Origin: CBDCNP01 sp965222425 | Lineage (GTDB): Bacteria; Acidobacteriota; Vicinamibacteria; Marinacidobacterales; DATDRI01 | DNA length: 64,000 bases | Reading direction: 5' to 3' | NCBI GenBank assembly: GCA_965222425.1 | Contig: CBDCTW010000008.1 | Coordinates: 1-64,000 of the forward strand | In this document: one piece after another, positions 53,329-62,047 of the stretch | Position numbering within the stretch: position 1 is the stretch's first letter | Layout of the letters: the number at the start of each line of letters is the position of its first letter | The notes under the pieces: generated by a model | Database searches by the model: none | Seen by the model: only the letters and a program-made list of their open reading frames with translations | Told to the model about the DNA's origin: nothing | Translations under genes and position numbers: made by a program

Positions 53329-54285
53329 ATGCGACACTTCCCCATTCCCGTATGGATCGCTGTGCTCGCCACGGGCTCGTGGCACGACCCCGCCACGGCC
53401 CAGACGTCGTGGCGGGGCTTGGTGGTTGCCCCCGAATCCCGTTGCTCCCCGTACGATGCTGACGACTATCGGTATCCACAGTCTGTGGAGGACCGGGTCA
53501 TCGCCGAGCTTGGCGGCGTCTATGGTCCCTACACGGGCCGCTGGTTCGCCAACAAACGGGAGACGGACATTGAACATATCGTCGCCCGCTCCGAGGCACA
53601 CGACAGCGGACTTTGTGTGGCGGATGAGGCGACCCGCCGACGCTTCGCAACGGATCTGCTGAATCTGACGCTGGCAAGTCCCGGCGTGAACCGGAACCAG
53701 AAGCGCGCTCGGGATGCCGCGGAGTGGTTACCCGACCAGAACCGGTGCTGGTTCGCGGACCGTAGCGTCGCTGTCCGCCGAAAGTACGGTCTGACGATAG
53801 ACGAGCGCGAAGCAGACACCCTTGAACGCGTGTTGTGTGGATGCCAGTCGACCGACCTCGTCATGGTGGCCCGTGGTGCCTCACCGGTCGCTCAGGACAT
53901 CACCCCGACGGCCGCCGATGCGCGTGAGATACTCACCCAGTGGGACGACAACGACGATGGCCGTATCACGTGCGCCGAGGCTCGCACCCATGGGATCGCC
54001 CCGGTGCGCCGCGACCATCCGGCCTACGCCTATATGCGCGATGGTGACGGCGACGGGATTGTCTGCGAAGCTAGTGGCGGTGAGGCCAAGGGCGGCACGG
54101 CGCGCCAAGGCTCGGCCCCCGCGACCAGCGGCAGTAGCGCGCTCCGTCAGTACGACGACAACGGCAACGGCCGCATCACTTGCGCTGAAGCACGGCGCCA
54201 CGGGATCGCGCCAGTGCGCCGCGGCCATCCTGCGTATCCCTACATGCGAGATGCCGACGGGGACGGAGTTGTCTGCGAGCGCTGA
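53329..54285 (+). CDS. Secreted HNH-type nuclease with two Excalibur repeats
   Basis: A 318-aa protein with a short signal peptide (HFPIPVWIAVLATGSWHDPATA). The nuclease part carries ETDIEHIVARSEAHDS and GVNRNQKRARDAAEWLPDQN, the HNH/DUF1524-like core (EHI, Asn, Lys). Two C-terminal Excalibur-type calcium-binding modules follow, each of form WDDNxxGRITCAEAR, HGIAPVRR and DxDGDGxVCE (about 205-248 and 275-318). Excalibur modules usually anchor extracellular nucleases and other exoproteins. It likely degrades external DNA for nutrition or competition. Frame intact; upstream repeats may separate it from its original promoter. Confidence 0.85.
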   Translation: MRHFPIPVWIAVLATGSWHDPATAQTSWRGLVVAPESRCSPYDADDYRYPQSVEDRVIAELGGVYGPYTGRWFANKRETDIEHIVARSEAHDSGLCVADEATRRRFATDLLNLTLASPGVNRNQKRARDAAEWLPDQNRCWFADRSVAVRRKYGLTIDEREADTLERVLCGCQSTDLVMVARGASPVAQDITPTAADAREILTQWDDNDDGRITCAEARTHGIAPVRRDHPAYAYMRDGDGDGIVCEASGGEAKGGTARQGSAPATSGSSALRQYDDNGNGRITCAEARRHGIAPVRRGHPAYPYMRDADGDGVVCER

Positions 54286-54292
54286 ACGGCGT

Positions 54293-54358
54293 CCTGTCGA
54301 TGACAAACGCGACGTAGACGAAACCTTGCCACGTCGCAACGTAGGTGAGATCTGCCAC
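54293..54358 (-). mobile_element. IS3 orfB scrap
   Basis: About 66 bp reading ADLTYVATWQGFVYVAFVID on the minus strand, matching the first catalytic block of the IS3 OrfB (SDLTYIATWRGFVYVAFVID) with two substitutions. Divergent, so from an older copy. Confidence 0.65.
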
Positions 54359-54366
54359 CTAAAGGG

Positions 54367-54480
54367 TGCCTTGGTGCATTACTCTGGACAACTCTAAAGG
54401 AATCAGCAGGTTACGTTTTTGGGCAAAAAATCACAGAGTCAATGAAATCAATGACTTACCTGTATTTATGCACCAAGGCA
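54367..54480. mobile_element. 114-bp MITE (IS5-related), copy 2
   Basis: Ends TGCCTTGGTGCAT and ATGCACCAAGGCA. Opposite orientation to 8911-9024, same length, with a handful of substitutions. Confidence 0.85.
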
Positions 54481-54712
54481 CCCAAACGCCAGAAAAAGCT
54501 TTTCCGCGTGGGACTTCTAGAGATTCTCCTCCCCCCGGAGTGAGCGGATCGGCTCTTTGAAAGGGCCCGAGAATACCCGGGGTTGATGCCCGGGGCCGAT
54601 CTCTGCTACCACTGGCCTTTCTACGCCGGCTCGCCATTGTAGGCGTTGCTTCGTCGAGGGTCCCCAACCCCCCCCAGAGAATTTGCCGGCCTCTTCTACT
54701 CTGGAGGCGCGT

Positions 54713-55897
54713 ATGGAGACGTTGCAGGATCGCGGAGATTTTTGGCGGAACCTCGTCAGGCTCATCGAGCAGAATAATTCACCGGATACCTGGAATTCTT
54801 GCTTTCGACAATTACTCGAACAGGACAAAAAGCCCTACTCTTCTATCATTCGACTCCTCACTCATCTCGAGTTTGAGGAGGAAGAGGCCCGTGGCCACTG
54901 GCAGGGCATCGAGGGTCACCAGAAGGAGCTCGCACGGCAGCTAGGCCGGGACGTGGGCCTTCAGGTCACCGCCCTCGACTACTTCTACAACCTTCACGAC
55001 AAGCTCCGTAACCCGAAGCTCATCGAGATCGATTCGTTTCTCGCTACCGAAAAGAATGCGGTCACTGACGGCCTCACCGGCCTCTACAACCGCCACTTCT
55101 TCGACTCCAGCATGAGGCGCGAGATCAAGCGTGCCGACCGGCACGGTCTGACCTTTTCCCTGGTCTTGCTGGACCTCGATAACTTCAAGCAGGTAAACGA
55201 TCGTCACGGCCACCGAGTCGGTGACGAGGCGCTTTGTGCCTGCTCTCAGATCATTCGCGACAGCGTGCGTGAGATCGATGTCCCTTGCCGCTATGGCGGC
55301 GAAGAGTTCGCTCTTATCCTCCCCGGAGCAGAACGGGCCGGGGCCTTCATCGTGTCCGAGCGGATCCGGGGCGATGTCGAGGAACGTTTCCGCACCGGTT
55401 CCGTCCGCAACGGTCCGCTCAACCTAAGCTTGAGCGGCGGCGTGTCCATCTACCCCATCGATTCTTCGACCGAAGAAGATCTCTTCAATATGGCCGACCA
55501 GGCCCTCTATCGATCCAAACGCGAGGGTAAGAATCGCATCACCCTCCATCCGGACGAGAAGAGGAACTTCCCCCGCTTCGAAGCCAAGAAGACCCTCGTT
55601 TTCCGGATCGCCGAACCAGGAAGGGACGGGGAACTAGAGAGCCACACCAAGAACTTGTCCCAAAGCGGAGCCTTGGTCGAAAGCCACGCACCGATGAGCG
55701 TCGGCTTGGAGCTCGAGCTCGTTATTCGCCGCCCCGACAAGAGCCAAACCTTCAAGGGCAGAGTGGTCCGTATCGAAGAGGTCGACCAGGGAAAGGACAA
55801 ACGCTACGAAGTAGGAATCGTCTTCCTGGCGGAAAGCGAACAGGAACTACGCGAGCTCCAGGGTCTCACCCAGGAGCTCTACCCCGCGCTAAGTTAG
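54713..55897 (+). CDS. GGDEF-PilZ diguanylate cyclase
   Basis: A 394-aa protein from the ATG at 54713. The N-terminal 120 residues are helical (sensor/dimerisation). The GGDEF domain at about 122-280 has DGLTGLYNRHFF, LDLDNFKQVNDRHGHRVGDEAL and an intact RYGGEEFALILPGAE active site near 193, with an inhibitory RxxD site (REID) five residues before it. A PilZ domain follows at about 285-394: RNFPRFE (RxxxR) and NLSQSGALVES (N-x-S-x2-G), both needed to bind c-di-GMP. One chain therefore both makes and senses c-di-GMP. An ISKra4 element lies directly after the stop and leaves the gene intact. Confidence 0.92.
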   Translation: METLQDRGDFWRNLVRLIEQNNSPDTWNSCFRQLLEQDKKPYSSIIRLLTHLEFEEEEARGHWQGIEGHQKELARQLGRDVGLQVTALDYFYNLHDKLRNPKLIEIDSFLATEKNAVTDGLTGLYNRHFFDSSMRREIKRADRHGLTFSLVLLDLDNFKQVNDRHGHRVGDEALCACSQIIRDSVREIDVPCRYGGEEFALILPGAERAGAFIVSERIRGDVEERFRTGSVRNGPLNLSLSGGVSIYPIDSSTEEDLFNMADQALYRSKREGKNRITLHPDEKRNFPRFEAKKTLVFRIAEPGRDGELESHTKNLSQSGALVESHAPMSVGLELELVIRRPDKSQTFKGRVVRIEEVDQGKDKRYEVGIVFLAESEQELRELQGLTQELYPALS

Positions 55898-55934
55898 CGG
55901 GAGCCCGGGTGTGCGTCATAAATGTGGGGTGAGA

Positions 55935-57332
55935 CTACCCGCAGCGGGCCTCCCAGAACTGCTCCCAGCGACGGCTGAGTTCGCAGCATCTGAGGGCGAT
56001 GATGGCATTGGCACCGCGGACGGTCCAGCGCATTCCGGACTGCTTGAGCCGACGGCCGACGATGGTTTTGCATGCCGCCTCGACGACGCCGGAGCCGACG
56101 AACAAACCTTGTTCACGGAAGCGTTGGTAGCGCATCCGCTCCGTGTTGGTCTGGAAGTAAGCCGTTGCCTTTCTGAGCTCGTCCTTGACGAATTCGCTTT
56201 TGGGGCGCAAGCGAGCAAAGGTCGAGAGAAGCCCTTCAAGGTTGGCTTCATCAAGCAGTTGGATGGATGCCTCTGTCCACGCCTTGGCCTGGAGTGGTTC
56301 GTACAGCACCTTGGCAAGGTCTGAAACATGCTCGCGGGCATGGTAGAGGTCGAGGATCTCGGTGGCATCCGCAAAGTGCTCAGCCGCAAGATTCCAGATC
56401 CAGGGCGCACCATCTCCGATGACAATGACCTGTTCGGCAAAGCGCAGGCCCCGCCGGATGGCCTCGGTAAAGATTCGTTGGCCGAACTCTTCGGCGGTTT
56501 CGATGGCGCCGACGTAAGTGGTGGAGTCCGGATCACGAAGAGCAAAGCCCTCGTCGTCCAAGCTTGTCTGCGTGAACACGCAACCGAGCTTGGCCTCCCT
56601 GCTCTTCGCCATGCCCGAGTCGTCTTTGCCTTGCCGTCCTTGTGTCTCATGTGGGACCATGGGCACTCCGGTGCCGTCGATGGCGATGTACATCTTGGGC
56701 ACCGGTTTGATCCGAACTATTTTTCCGGACAACACCAGCTTACGCTCCTTGCCAGCGATAGCCTCGACCTGTTGCCCAAGTCTTTCTGAGACCCGTTCCA
56801 CCTCTTTCGTATTGACCACGATTCCAGCTAGTAGTTCTAGATCTTGGCGCCCCTCGTCGAAGGGTTCCTTGCTGCCGACGCGTCCCATGAGGCGCCGCAC
56901 GCCGGGAGAGAAGGAGGTTGCCACGATGTCCAGCTCACGGTCCCTGGGAATACTGCCCTGCTGGCAGTCTGGACAGTGGTAATAGGCCCTTCGAAGCTCG
57001 ACCTTCGAGAGGACGGTCCGGAGCGTCTTGCTTCGGTGGTCCACGAACGTGGCCAGGTGACCCTTGCCGCAGTCGATCCGGTGACCTCGATACCCATCGT
57101 CCGCAGCGAGCAGCTTTTCCAGCAGGACACCACCCATCTCGTGCATCGAGTTCCGCACGGCCATCTCGGTTGCCTCGAGATCGACGCGGGCGGCTCGAGC
57201 GCTCCCGGGCACAACGCGTAAGAGCAAACGCTCTACTTCCCGTGCGAACTCCTCTTGGACGAGTTGCGTGAGGTTTTTTTTAACGCGGTCTTTTCCGAAT
57301 CGGCTGCGGGCTCCTCGGGGCGCGCGTTGCAA
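55935..57332 (-). CDS. ISKra4-family transposase
   Basis: A 465-aa protein. Cysteine pairs in YYHCPDCQQGSIPRD suggest a zinc ribbon. The catalytic region has MYIAIDGTGVPMVPHETQG (Asp), VIVIGDGAPWIWNLAAEHF (Asp) and LFVGSGVVEAACKTIVGRRLKQSGMRW (Glu). The last 246 residues are nearly identical to the fragment at 21364-22102. The start overlaps the upstream small ORF, and a lysine-rich run there (T7 in the plus strand near 57276-57282) may allow a programmed frameshift. Confidence 0.88.
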   Translation of the reverse strand: MQRAPRGARSRFGKDRVKKNLTQLVQEEFAREVERLLLRVVPGSARAARVDLEATEMAVRNSMHEMGGVLLEKLLAADDGYRGHRIDCGKGHLATFVDHRSKTLRTVLSKVELRRAYYHCPDCQQGSIPRDRELDIVATSFSPGVRRLMGRVGSKEPFDEGRQDLELLAGIVVNTKEVERVSERLGQQVEAIAGKERKLVLSGKIVRIKPVPKMYIAIDGTGVPMVPHETQGRQGKDDSGMAKSREAKLGCVFTQTSLDDEGFALRDPDSTTYVGAIETAEEFGQRIFTEAIRRGLRFAEQVIVIGDGAPWIWNLAAEHFADATEILDLYHAREHVSDLAKVLYEPLQAKAWTEASIQLLDEANLEGLLSTFARLRPKSEFVKDELRKATAYFQTNTERMRYQRFREQGLFVGSGVVEAACKTIVGRRLKQSGMRWTVRGANAIIALRCCELSRRWEQFWEARCG

Positions 57333-57643
57333 ATCCCCTCGTTGACTTGCAGCAGCTGCTGGGTGAGGAACCGGAAGCGCTTATAGGTCTCGACCTCCCG
57401 CTCGATCTTGGCGAGCCGCGGCCCGGGGCGGAGTTGCAAGGTTTTGGTCTTGCCCTCGACCTTGGTGGTGAAAGCGTAATAGGGACCGTGGCCAGGATGC
57501 TTGCGCTCGGAGCAACAACAGCCGGACTTTCCACAGGAGCGGAAGACCTCTGTGATAGTGCCTCGACGCATGTCACCGAGCTCAGCGATCTGGCAAAGGA
57601 TGGCTTCGCGCTGGGTCAGGAGTGGGGGAAGCAGGTCTGGCAT
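57233..57643 (-). CDS. ISKra4 upstream ORF (DUF6788-like small protein)
   Basis: A 136-aa protein (MPDLLPPLLTQREAILCQIAELGDMRRGTITEVFRSCGKSGCCCSERKHPGHGPYY in outline) with a cysteine cluster (CGKSGCCC) and a YYAFTTKVEGKTKTLQLRPG strand pair. Proteins like this frequently precede ISKra4 transposases; the family number is from memory. It overlaps the transposase ORF by 100 bp in another frame, again consistent with frameshifting. Confidence 0.75.
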   Translation of the reverse strand: MPDLLPPLLTQREAILCQIAELGDMRRGTITEVFRSCGKSGCCCSERKHPGHGPYYAFTTKVEGKTKTLQLRPGPRLAKIEREVETYKRFRFLTQQLLQVNEGICNARPEEPAADSEKTALKKTSRNSSKRSSHGK

Positions 57644-57797
57644 GGGCGGTCCTCCCTCTGATAGTTACAATACTATCAGAACATCGCGCCTCACATGCAC
57701 CCTTCCAAATCTACCTACTTTCATGACGCACACCCCGGGAGCCCCGTCGGCTTGACACAGCCCCGGGAGATGGCTACACTACATTCTCTTCTGTTGA

Positions 57798-57874
<77 letters not shown>

Positions 57875-57889
57875 ACTTTAAACTTTTCC

Positions 57890-58080
57890 CAAACAAAGAG
57901 ATGAGTTCAAATTTGGCCGCGAGGCTTCGGGTCATTTTGCTACCTTTTTGTGTGGATTGTGCGGGAACGTTTTGTGTTTTCGGAAGGGATTCGAGGTGCG
58001 CCTGGGTCTTGAGAAGTGCCCGGCGCTTGTCCTCGTTGGAAACGATGTTGTAGCGGTCTAAGACGCCTGGTATGAGTAAA
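57890..58080 (-). pseudogene. Tyrosine integrase C-terminal relic next to tRNA-fMet
   Basis: Minus-strand reading VLDRYNIVSNEDKRRALLKTQAHLESLP is the end of a tyrosine recombinase (the catalytic Tyr in DRYNIV, then the KTQ tail). Nothing upstream of PGVLDRYN is recognisable. The gene end points toward tRNA-fMet, the usual layout of an integrase near its attachment site. Confidence 0.7.
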
Positions 58081-58174
58081 ACGAAACTCCGGTAGGGCTG
58101 ACGCGGTTGCGACGGCTCGTGAAAAGCCACCGCTATGTCCGGGGCTTACTCATTTGTGTTACACTGCGGGACAA

Positions 58175-58519
58175 ATGACGTTCGAAGACGAGTTCCAGGA
58201 CTACACCAACAAGCAAGCCTACGAAGCGGTATTTGCGCGGCGAATGATGCTGCGCGAACGTAACGCGCTCGATCGTCTCGGGCTTGTCGACGTTGCAGAG
58301 CCGTCGCCGAGACACTTCCTGACGAAGGCTGTCGGATGGATGGGAGCATGCGTGGCTAGCACCGCCGCCTTTGCAGCGACTCTGTCGCTGTGGTTCTTTT
58401 TTGTGGCTCAGATATTCGTCACAGAGTTTCTGCACTACCATTCCGTCATCGGCTGGCTCAACCAAGCGCTCGTGCACCTGCCGTATTTCTCCCTCATCCC
58501 CCCACAGCTCGGCGGCTAG
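58175..58519 (+). CDS. Small membrane protein, unknown
   Basis: A 114-aa protein from the ATG at 58175 with an N-terminal hydrophilic half (EDEFQDYTNKQAYEAVFARRMMLRERNALDRLG) and a hydrophobic segment of 25-30 residues (WMGACVASTAAFAATLSLWFFFVAQIFV), then an amphipathic end. A single-pass inner-membrane protein; no family recognised. It lies in the same direction as the DoxX-like gene, 97 bp away. Confidence 0.5.
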   Translation: MTFEDEFQDYTNKQAYEAVFARRMMLRERNALDRLGLVDVAEPSPRHFLTKAVGWMGACVASTAAFAATLSLWFFFVAQIFVTEFLHYHSVIGWLNQALVHLPYFSLIPPQLGG

Positions 58520-58616
58520 AAATCAATCGGTCGTCAGTCTCGGAACATCAAGGTTCGAGGGGTCAACGCTGGAACCTGCCTGGCGCTGAAGTTAAAGTAG
58601 TGCCTCGGGAGGGAAC

Positions 58617-59000
58617 ATGGAAACGACCAAAGGGCGACTGATTGGGTTTTGGGTTCTTACCGGGCTAATTTGTCTCAGCCAGAGTGCGTCCGGGATCATG
58701 GAGTTTCTCGGAGCCGAGTCGGTCGCCGGGGGAGTTGCTATTCTTGGGTATCCCCCCTACGTCCTGTACATCTTGGGTTTCTGGAAGCTCGCCGCGGTTC
58801 CCGCGCTCCTGGTGCCCGGATTACCTCTCCTCAAAGAGTGGGCTTATGCGGGGCTATTCTTCGTCTTTTCCGGGGCATTCGTGTCTCACGCCTTGAACGG
58901 CGACGGCATTGAAATGCTAACTCCGCCGCTCCTGGCGCTGGCGATTCTGATCGGTTCGTACTTGCTACGACCGCCGTCCCGACGCCTAGCCACAGCGTGA
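58617..59000 (+). CDS. DoxX-like membrane protein
   Basis: A 127-aa protein with four transmembrane segments. The motif LGYPPYVLYILGFWKLAAVPALLVPGLPLLKEWAYAGLFF is characteristic of the DoxX-like (DoxX_2) family, with the conserved LGYP and KEWAYAG blocks; SHALNGDG follows. The function of the family is not settled (redox or small-molecule handling). GGAGGGAAC directly precedes the ATG at 58617. Confidence 0.85.
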   Translation: METTKGRLIGFWVLTGLICLSQSASGIMEFLGAESVAGGVAILGYPPYVLYILGFWKLAAVPALLVPGLPLLKEWAYAGLFFVFSGAFVSHALNGDGIEMLTPPLLALAILIGSYLLRPPSRRLATA

Positions 59001-59280
59001 TCTTCGAGTCATTCCGCACATCGCCACAGCAGCGTAAACGATGCAAGCACTGTGTGCGGCGGTCACAGTGGAAAGTGAATCATGAGAATCCATCGCATCA
59101 CCCGCATCAGGGGAACCGGCCTCCTTCGGTGGGTCTCGAAATCGGACACAATACGAAAACTTAGGCGTCGTGATCCGGAGCACCGCGCGTCCCCCGGGGC
59201 GTGGGTTCGAACCGACACGACTCGAGGACGCGGTGGGAGGTGCTTTGTTCGAATACTCTCGAGCCGACGGCCGACGCGTG

Positions 59281-59970
59281 AACGGATCGCCTCGTCTACT
59301 GACCTGTGCGCTGATCACCACGGCTCTGAGCTGCGCGCCGTCCGCCGAACGCTCTCATCTGGTGCTGCTGACGGAGGGCATCCCACCGACACTCGATCCG
59401 CTGGCAGCCCTCGACAGTCGGGTCGACACCGCGGCCATCAACCTCTACAGCGCGCTCGTTCAATACGTGCCCGGTACCACCGACCTGCAGCTGGATCTGG
59501 CGGCTTCCTACGAGCTGTCCCACGACGCACGCCGCTATGTCTTCAACTTGCGCGAGGAGGCGCTGTTTCACGACGGCACGCCGGTGCTCGCCGAGGACGT
59601 CAAGTATATCGTCGACCGAATGCTGGCCTTGAAGATCGGGGTCTGGGCCTACCTCACGCCTGTCAGCGGCGCCGAGGTGCTCGACGAGCGCCGGGTTGCC
59701 ATCGATCTGTCCGAGCCGTTCGCCGGTTTTCTCGGGGCCATGACTCGGCTCTACATTGCCAACGCCGACCTGATCCGCGCCAATGAGTTCGAGGGGGATT
59801 TCGGGCAGCGCTGGTTGCAGAACCACGAGGCCAGGAACGGGCCCTATCGATTGGTCTCGTTTCAGCCCGAGCAGCGGTTTACGGTGGAGCGCTTCCCCGA
59901 TTACCACCTGGGCTGGGGATCGCGCCACGTGGAGCGCGCCGTCTTTCGCGTCCTCCGCGACGAAGCCATC
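59281..59970 (+). pseudogene. Peptide ABC-transporter substrate-binding lipoprotein, truncated
   Basis: From the GTG at 59281 the protein starts with a lipoprotein signal (LLTCALITTALSCAPS) and continues as a family 5 solute-binding protein: GIPPTLDPLAALDSRVDTAAINLYSALVQY, LAASYELSHDARRYVFNLREEALFHDGTPVLAEDVKYIVDRM, YRLVSFQPEQRFTVERFPDYHLG. It stops matching at about residue 230 (RVLRDEAIIVKR) and joins unrelated sequence. The C-terminal half of the usual 500-540 aa is missing. The transport genes are not in the window. Confidence 0.75.
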
Positions 59971-61273
59971 ATCGTTAAGCGTGAAAATAGCCCCGTACAG
60001 GATGAAAAGTCAAAGGGGACGACAGTCGGGATTCAACCGCTCGGAAGGATTAACTCGCCACACTGCGCGGGAATTGTGCGGGTACTAGTGGGAACTCAGA
60101 GCTACTGTAGCTTTTCGGTGGGTTGTGTCCTAGTTGGTAGGGACGAGGCGTTTGAGTTCCTCGAACCAGTTGAGGACGACATTGATTTGTGTGGCCCCGG
60201 TCTGCGACACGACGGGCTCCAGCATCAGGAACCGATGTCCGTTTGGATTGACATCGTAAAAAGGAAAGCTGGCTCTCGTTGGCAAGTACGGTCCCTCAAA
60301 GAGCATCTGAGGCGTTCCCGCCGTAAAGCCGGAGTCCGTGTCCACGGCCACTGTCATAATCCTGTTCCCGCTGCGGTAAAACAACTCACCTCCTTGCGGG
60401 TTCCACACCGGCTCCTGGCCTCCGTCGCTCGAAATCTGCCACTTGCCACCTTGCCCTGGATACGGCTGCACGTAAACCTCTCTCCGGCCCGACTCGGTTG
60501 AGGTATAGACCATCCATTTGCCGTCACGGGAAAACTTCGGTGCAGTTTCTTCATAGCCGGTCTGCAGGAACGTCTCTGCCTCGCGATCCGCGAGATTCAG
60601 CACCCGGATTGCGCGCCCGGCCTCCGGGTTGTCTTCGATAAACGCTAGCAGTTGCCCGTCCGGGGAAAATGAAGCCGGGGCAGTTCGATAATCGTTCGTC
60701 GTCAACCGTTCCACGCCACCGCCGCCAACGGCCAGTTGCCAGGATATGTTCAAGGGACCTTCCCGGGATGAGATGAACGCGAGCCACTTCCCATCGGGCG
60801 ACCAGGCGGGAGCGGTATTAAGACCACCCCCAAAGGTTTGCCGGGTTAGCGTTGTGCGGAGGATGTCATAAACCCAAATATGGGTCTCATCCTCTCTGAT
60901 TCCGGCGGCTACACGCTGGCCGTCAGGTGAGACCCGGGGGAACTCGTAATTCCGAGGGGGAGCGGACGAGGGCTCAGCCACACCCTGGCGGTCCACCCAG
61001 ACCAGTCTGCTCGCCGATTCCTCAGCAGAACCAGCAATGTCAGCCAGGGTCCCCGTTCGGGAGATAGCAAAATCTGCGCCGCCAAGGACCGCAATGGGAG
61101 AACGAATGCCTTCTATGACGGGCTGTGTTTGTCCACTCGGTCTGGCCCACTTTGCTCATCTAATTTGGCCCACCCTAAGTTATTGATTAATAAAGACGAG
61201 CTGTAAGAAAGCCCCTTTCCTTATTCCGCGGCCGGAACGAAGTGCAGGCCGCGGCTAGTGAAACCCAACGAAC

Positions 61274-62047
61274 TCATGCCTTTATGGTCTTTTTCTCGCT
61301 CTTCAGGGTGCGCCGGAACCGATAGGATTCGGTGCCGGTTTCGAGTATGTGCGCCTGGTCCGTGACTCGGTCGAGCAGTGCCTTGCACAGGCGGACGTTC
61401 GTGAACACCTGGGTCCACTCCGAGAAGGGCAGGTTGGTGGTGATCACGAGCGCCGCCCTTTCGCATCGTTCCGAAACCACTTGGAACAGAAGCTCGGCGC
61501 CGACATCGGCGAGTGGGACGTAGCCGAGCTCGTCGATGCACAACAACTCGTAGCGGGCGTAGCGACGGATCACTCGCGAGAGTTCGTGCTCCTCCCTAGC
61601 TTCAACGAGTTCGTTGACGAGTCTCGAGGCCGTCGTGAAGCGAACGCGGCGACGTTGCTGGCACGCCGCTACACACAATGCCGTGGCCAGATGAGTCTTG
61701 CCTGTGCCGGCATCGCCGAGAAACAGAACCGGCCGTGCATGGTCGATGTAGTCGCCTTCGGCCAGTTCTCGTATCCGACGGGCGGAGACCTTCGGCGATT
61801 GCGAGAAGTCGAACTCCTCGAGCGTCTTCGCTCTCGGTAGTTGTGCTTCCTTCAGTCGTCTTTGAACCGCGCGGTGTTCACGCTCCTCGACTTCGGCGCT
61901 GAGCAGCACGTCGAGGTAGCGGACATAGCTGTGCTCGTCGCGCTGCGCTTGTTCGGCAATCTTCTGGAACTGCGTTGCCACGCTCGGCATGCGAAGCGTC
62001 TTGCAATGCTGACGGATGCTCTGGAGCTCGATGCTCTTCGCGTTCAC
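61274..62047 (-). CDS. istB: IS21 helper ATPase IstB
   Basis: A 257-aa protein, identical to the istB product at 39017-39790: Walker A GDAGTGKTH and Walker B LLCIDELGY are present. It overlaps istA by 4 bp. Confidence 0.92.
   Translation of the reverse strand: MNAKSIELQSIRQHCKTLRMPSVATQFQKIAEQAQRDEHSYVRYLDVLLSAEVEEREHRAVQRRLKEAQLPRAKTLEEFDFSQSPKVSARRIRELAEGDYIDHARPVLFLGDAGTGKTHLATALCVAACQQRRRVRFTTASRLVNELVEAREEHELSRVIRRYARYELLCIDELGYVPLADVGAELLFQVVSERCERAALVITTNLPFSEWTQVFTNVRLCKALLDRVTDQAHILETGTESYRFRRTLKSEKKTIKA

Larger units (their letters stand above)
55907..57735 (-). mobile_element. Complete ISKra4-type element
   Basis: 1829 bp with tips GGGTGTGCGTCAT and ATGACGCACACCC, flanked by the 9-bp direct repeat CGGGAGCCC (55898-55906 and 57736-57744). 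It carries two overlapping ORFs. A truncated relative is at 21364-22130. Confidence 0.92.
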
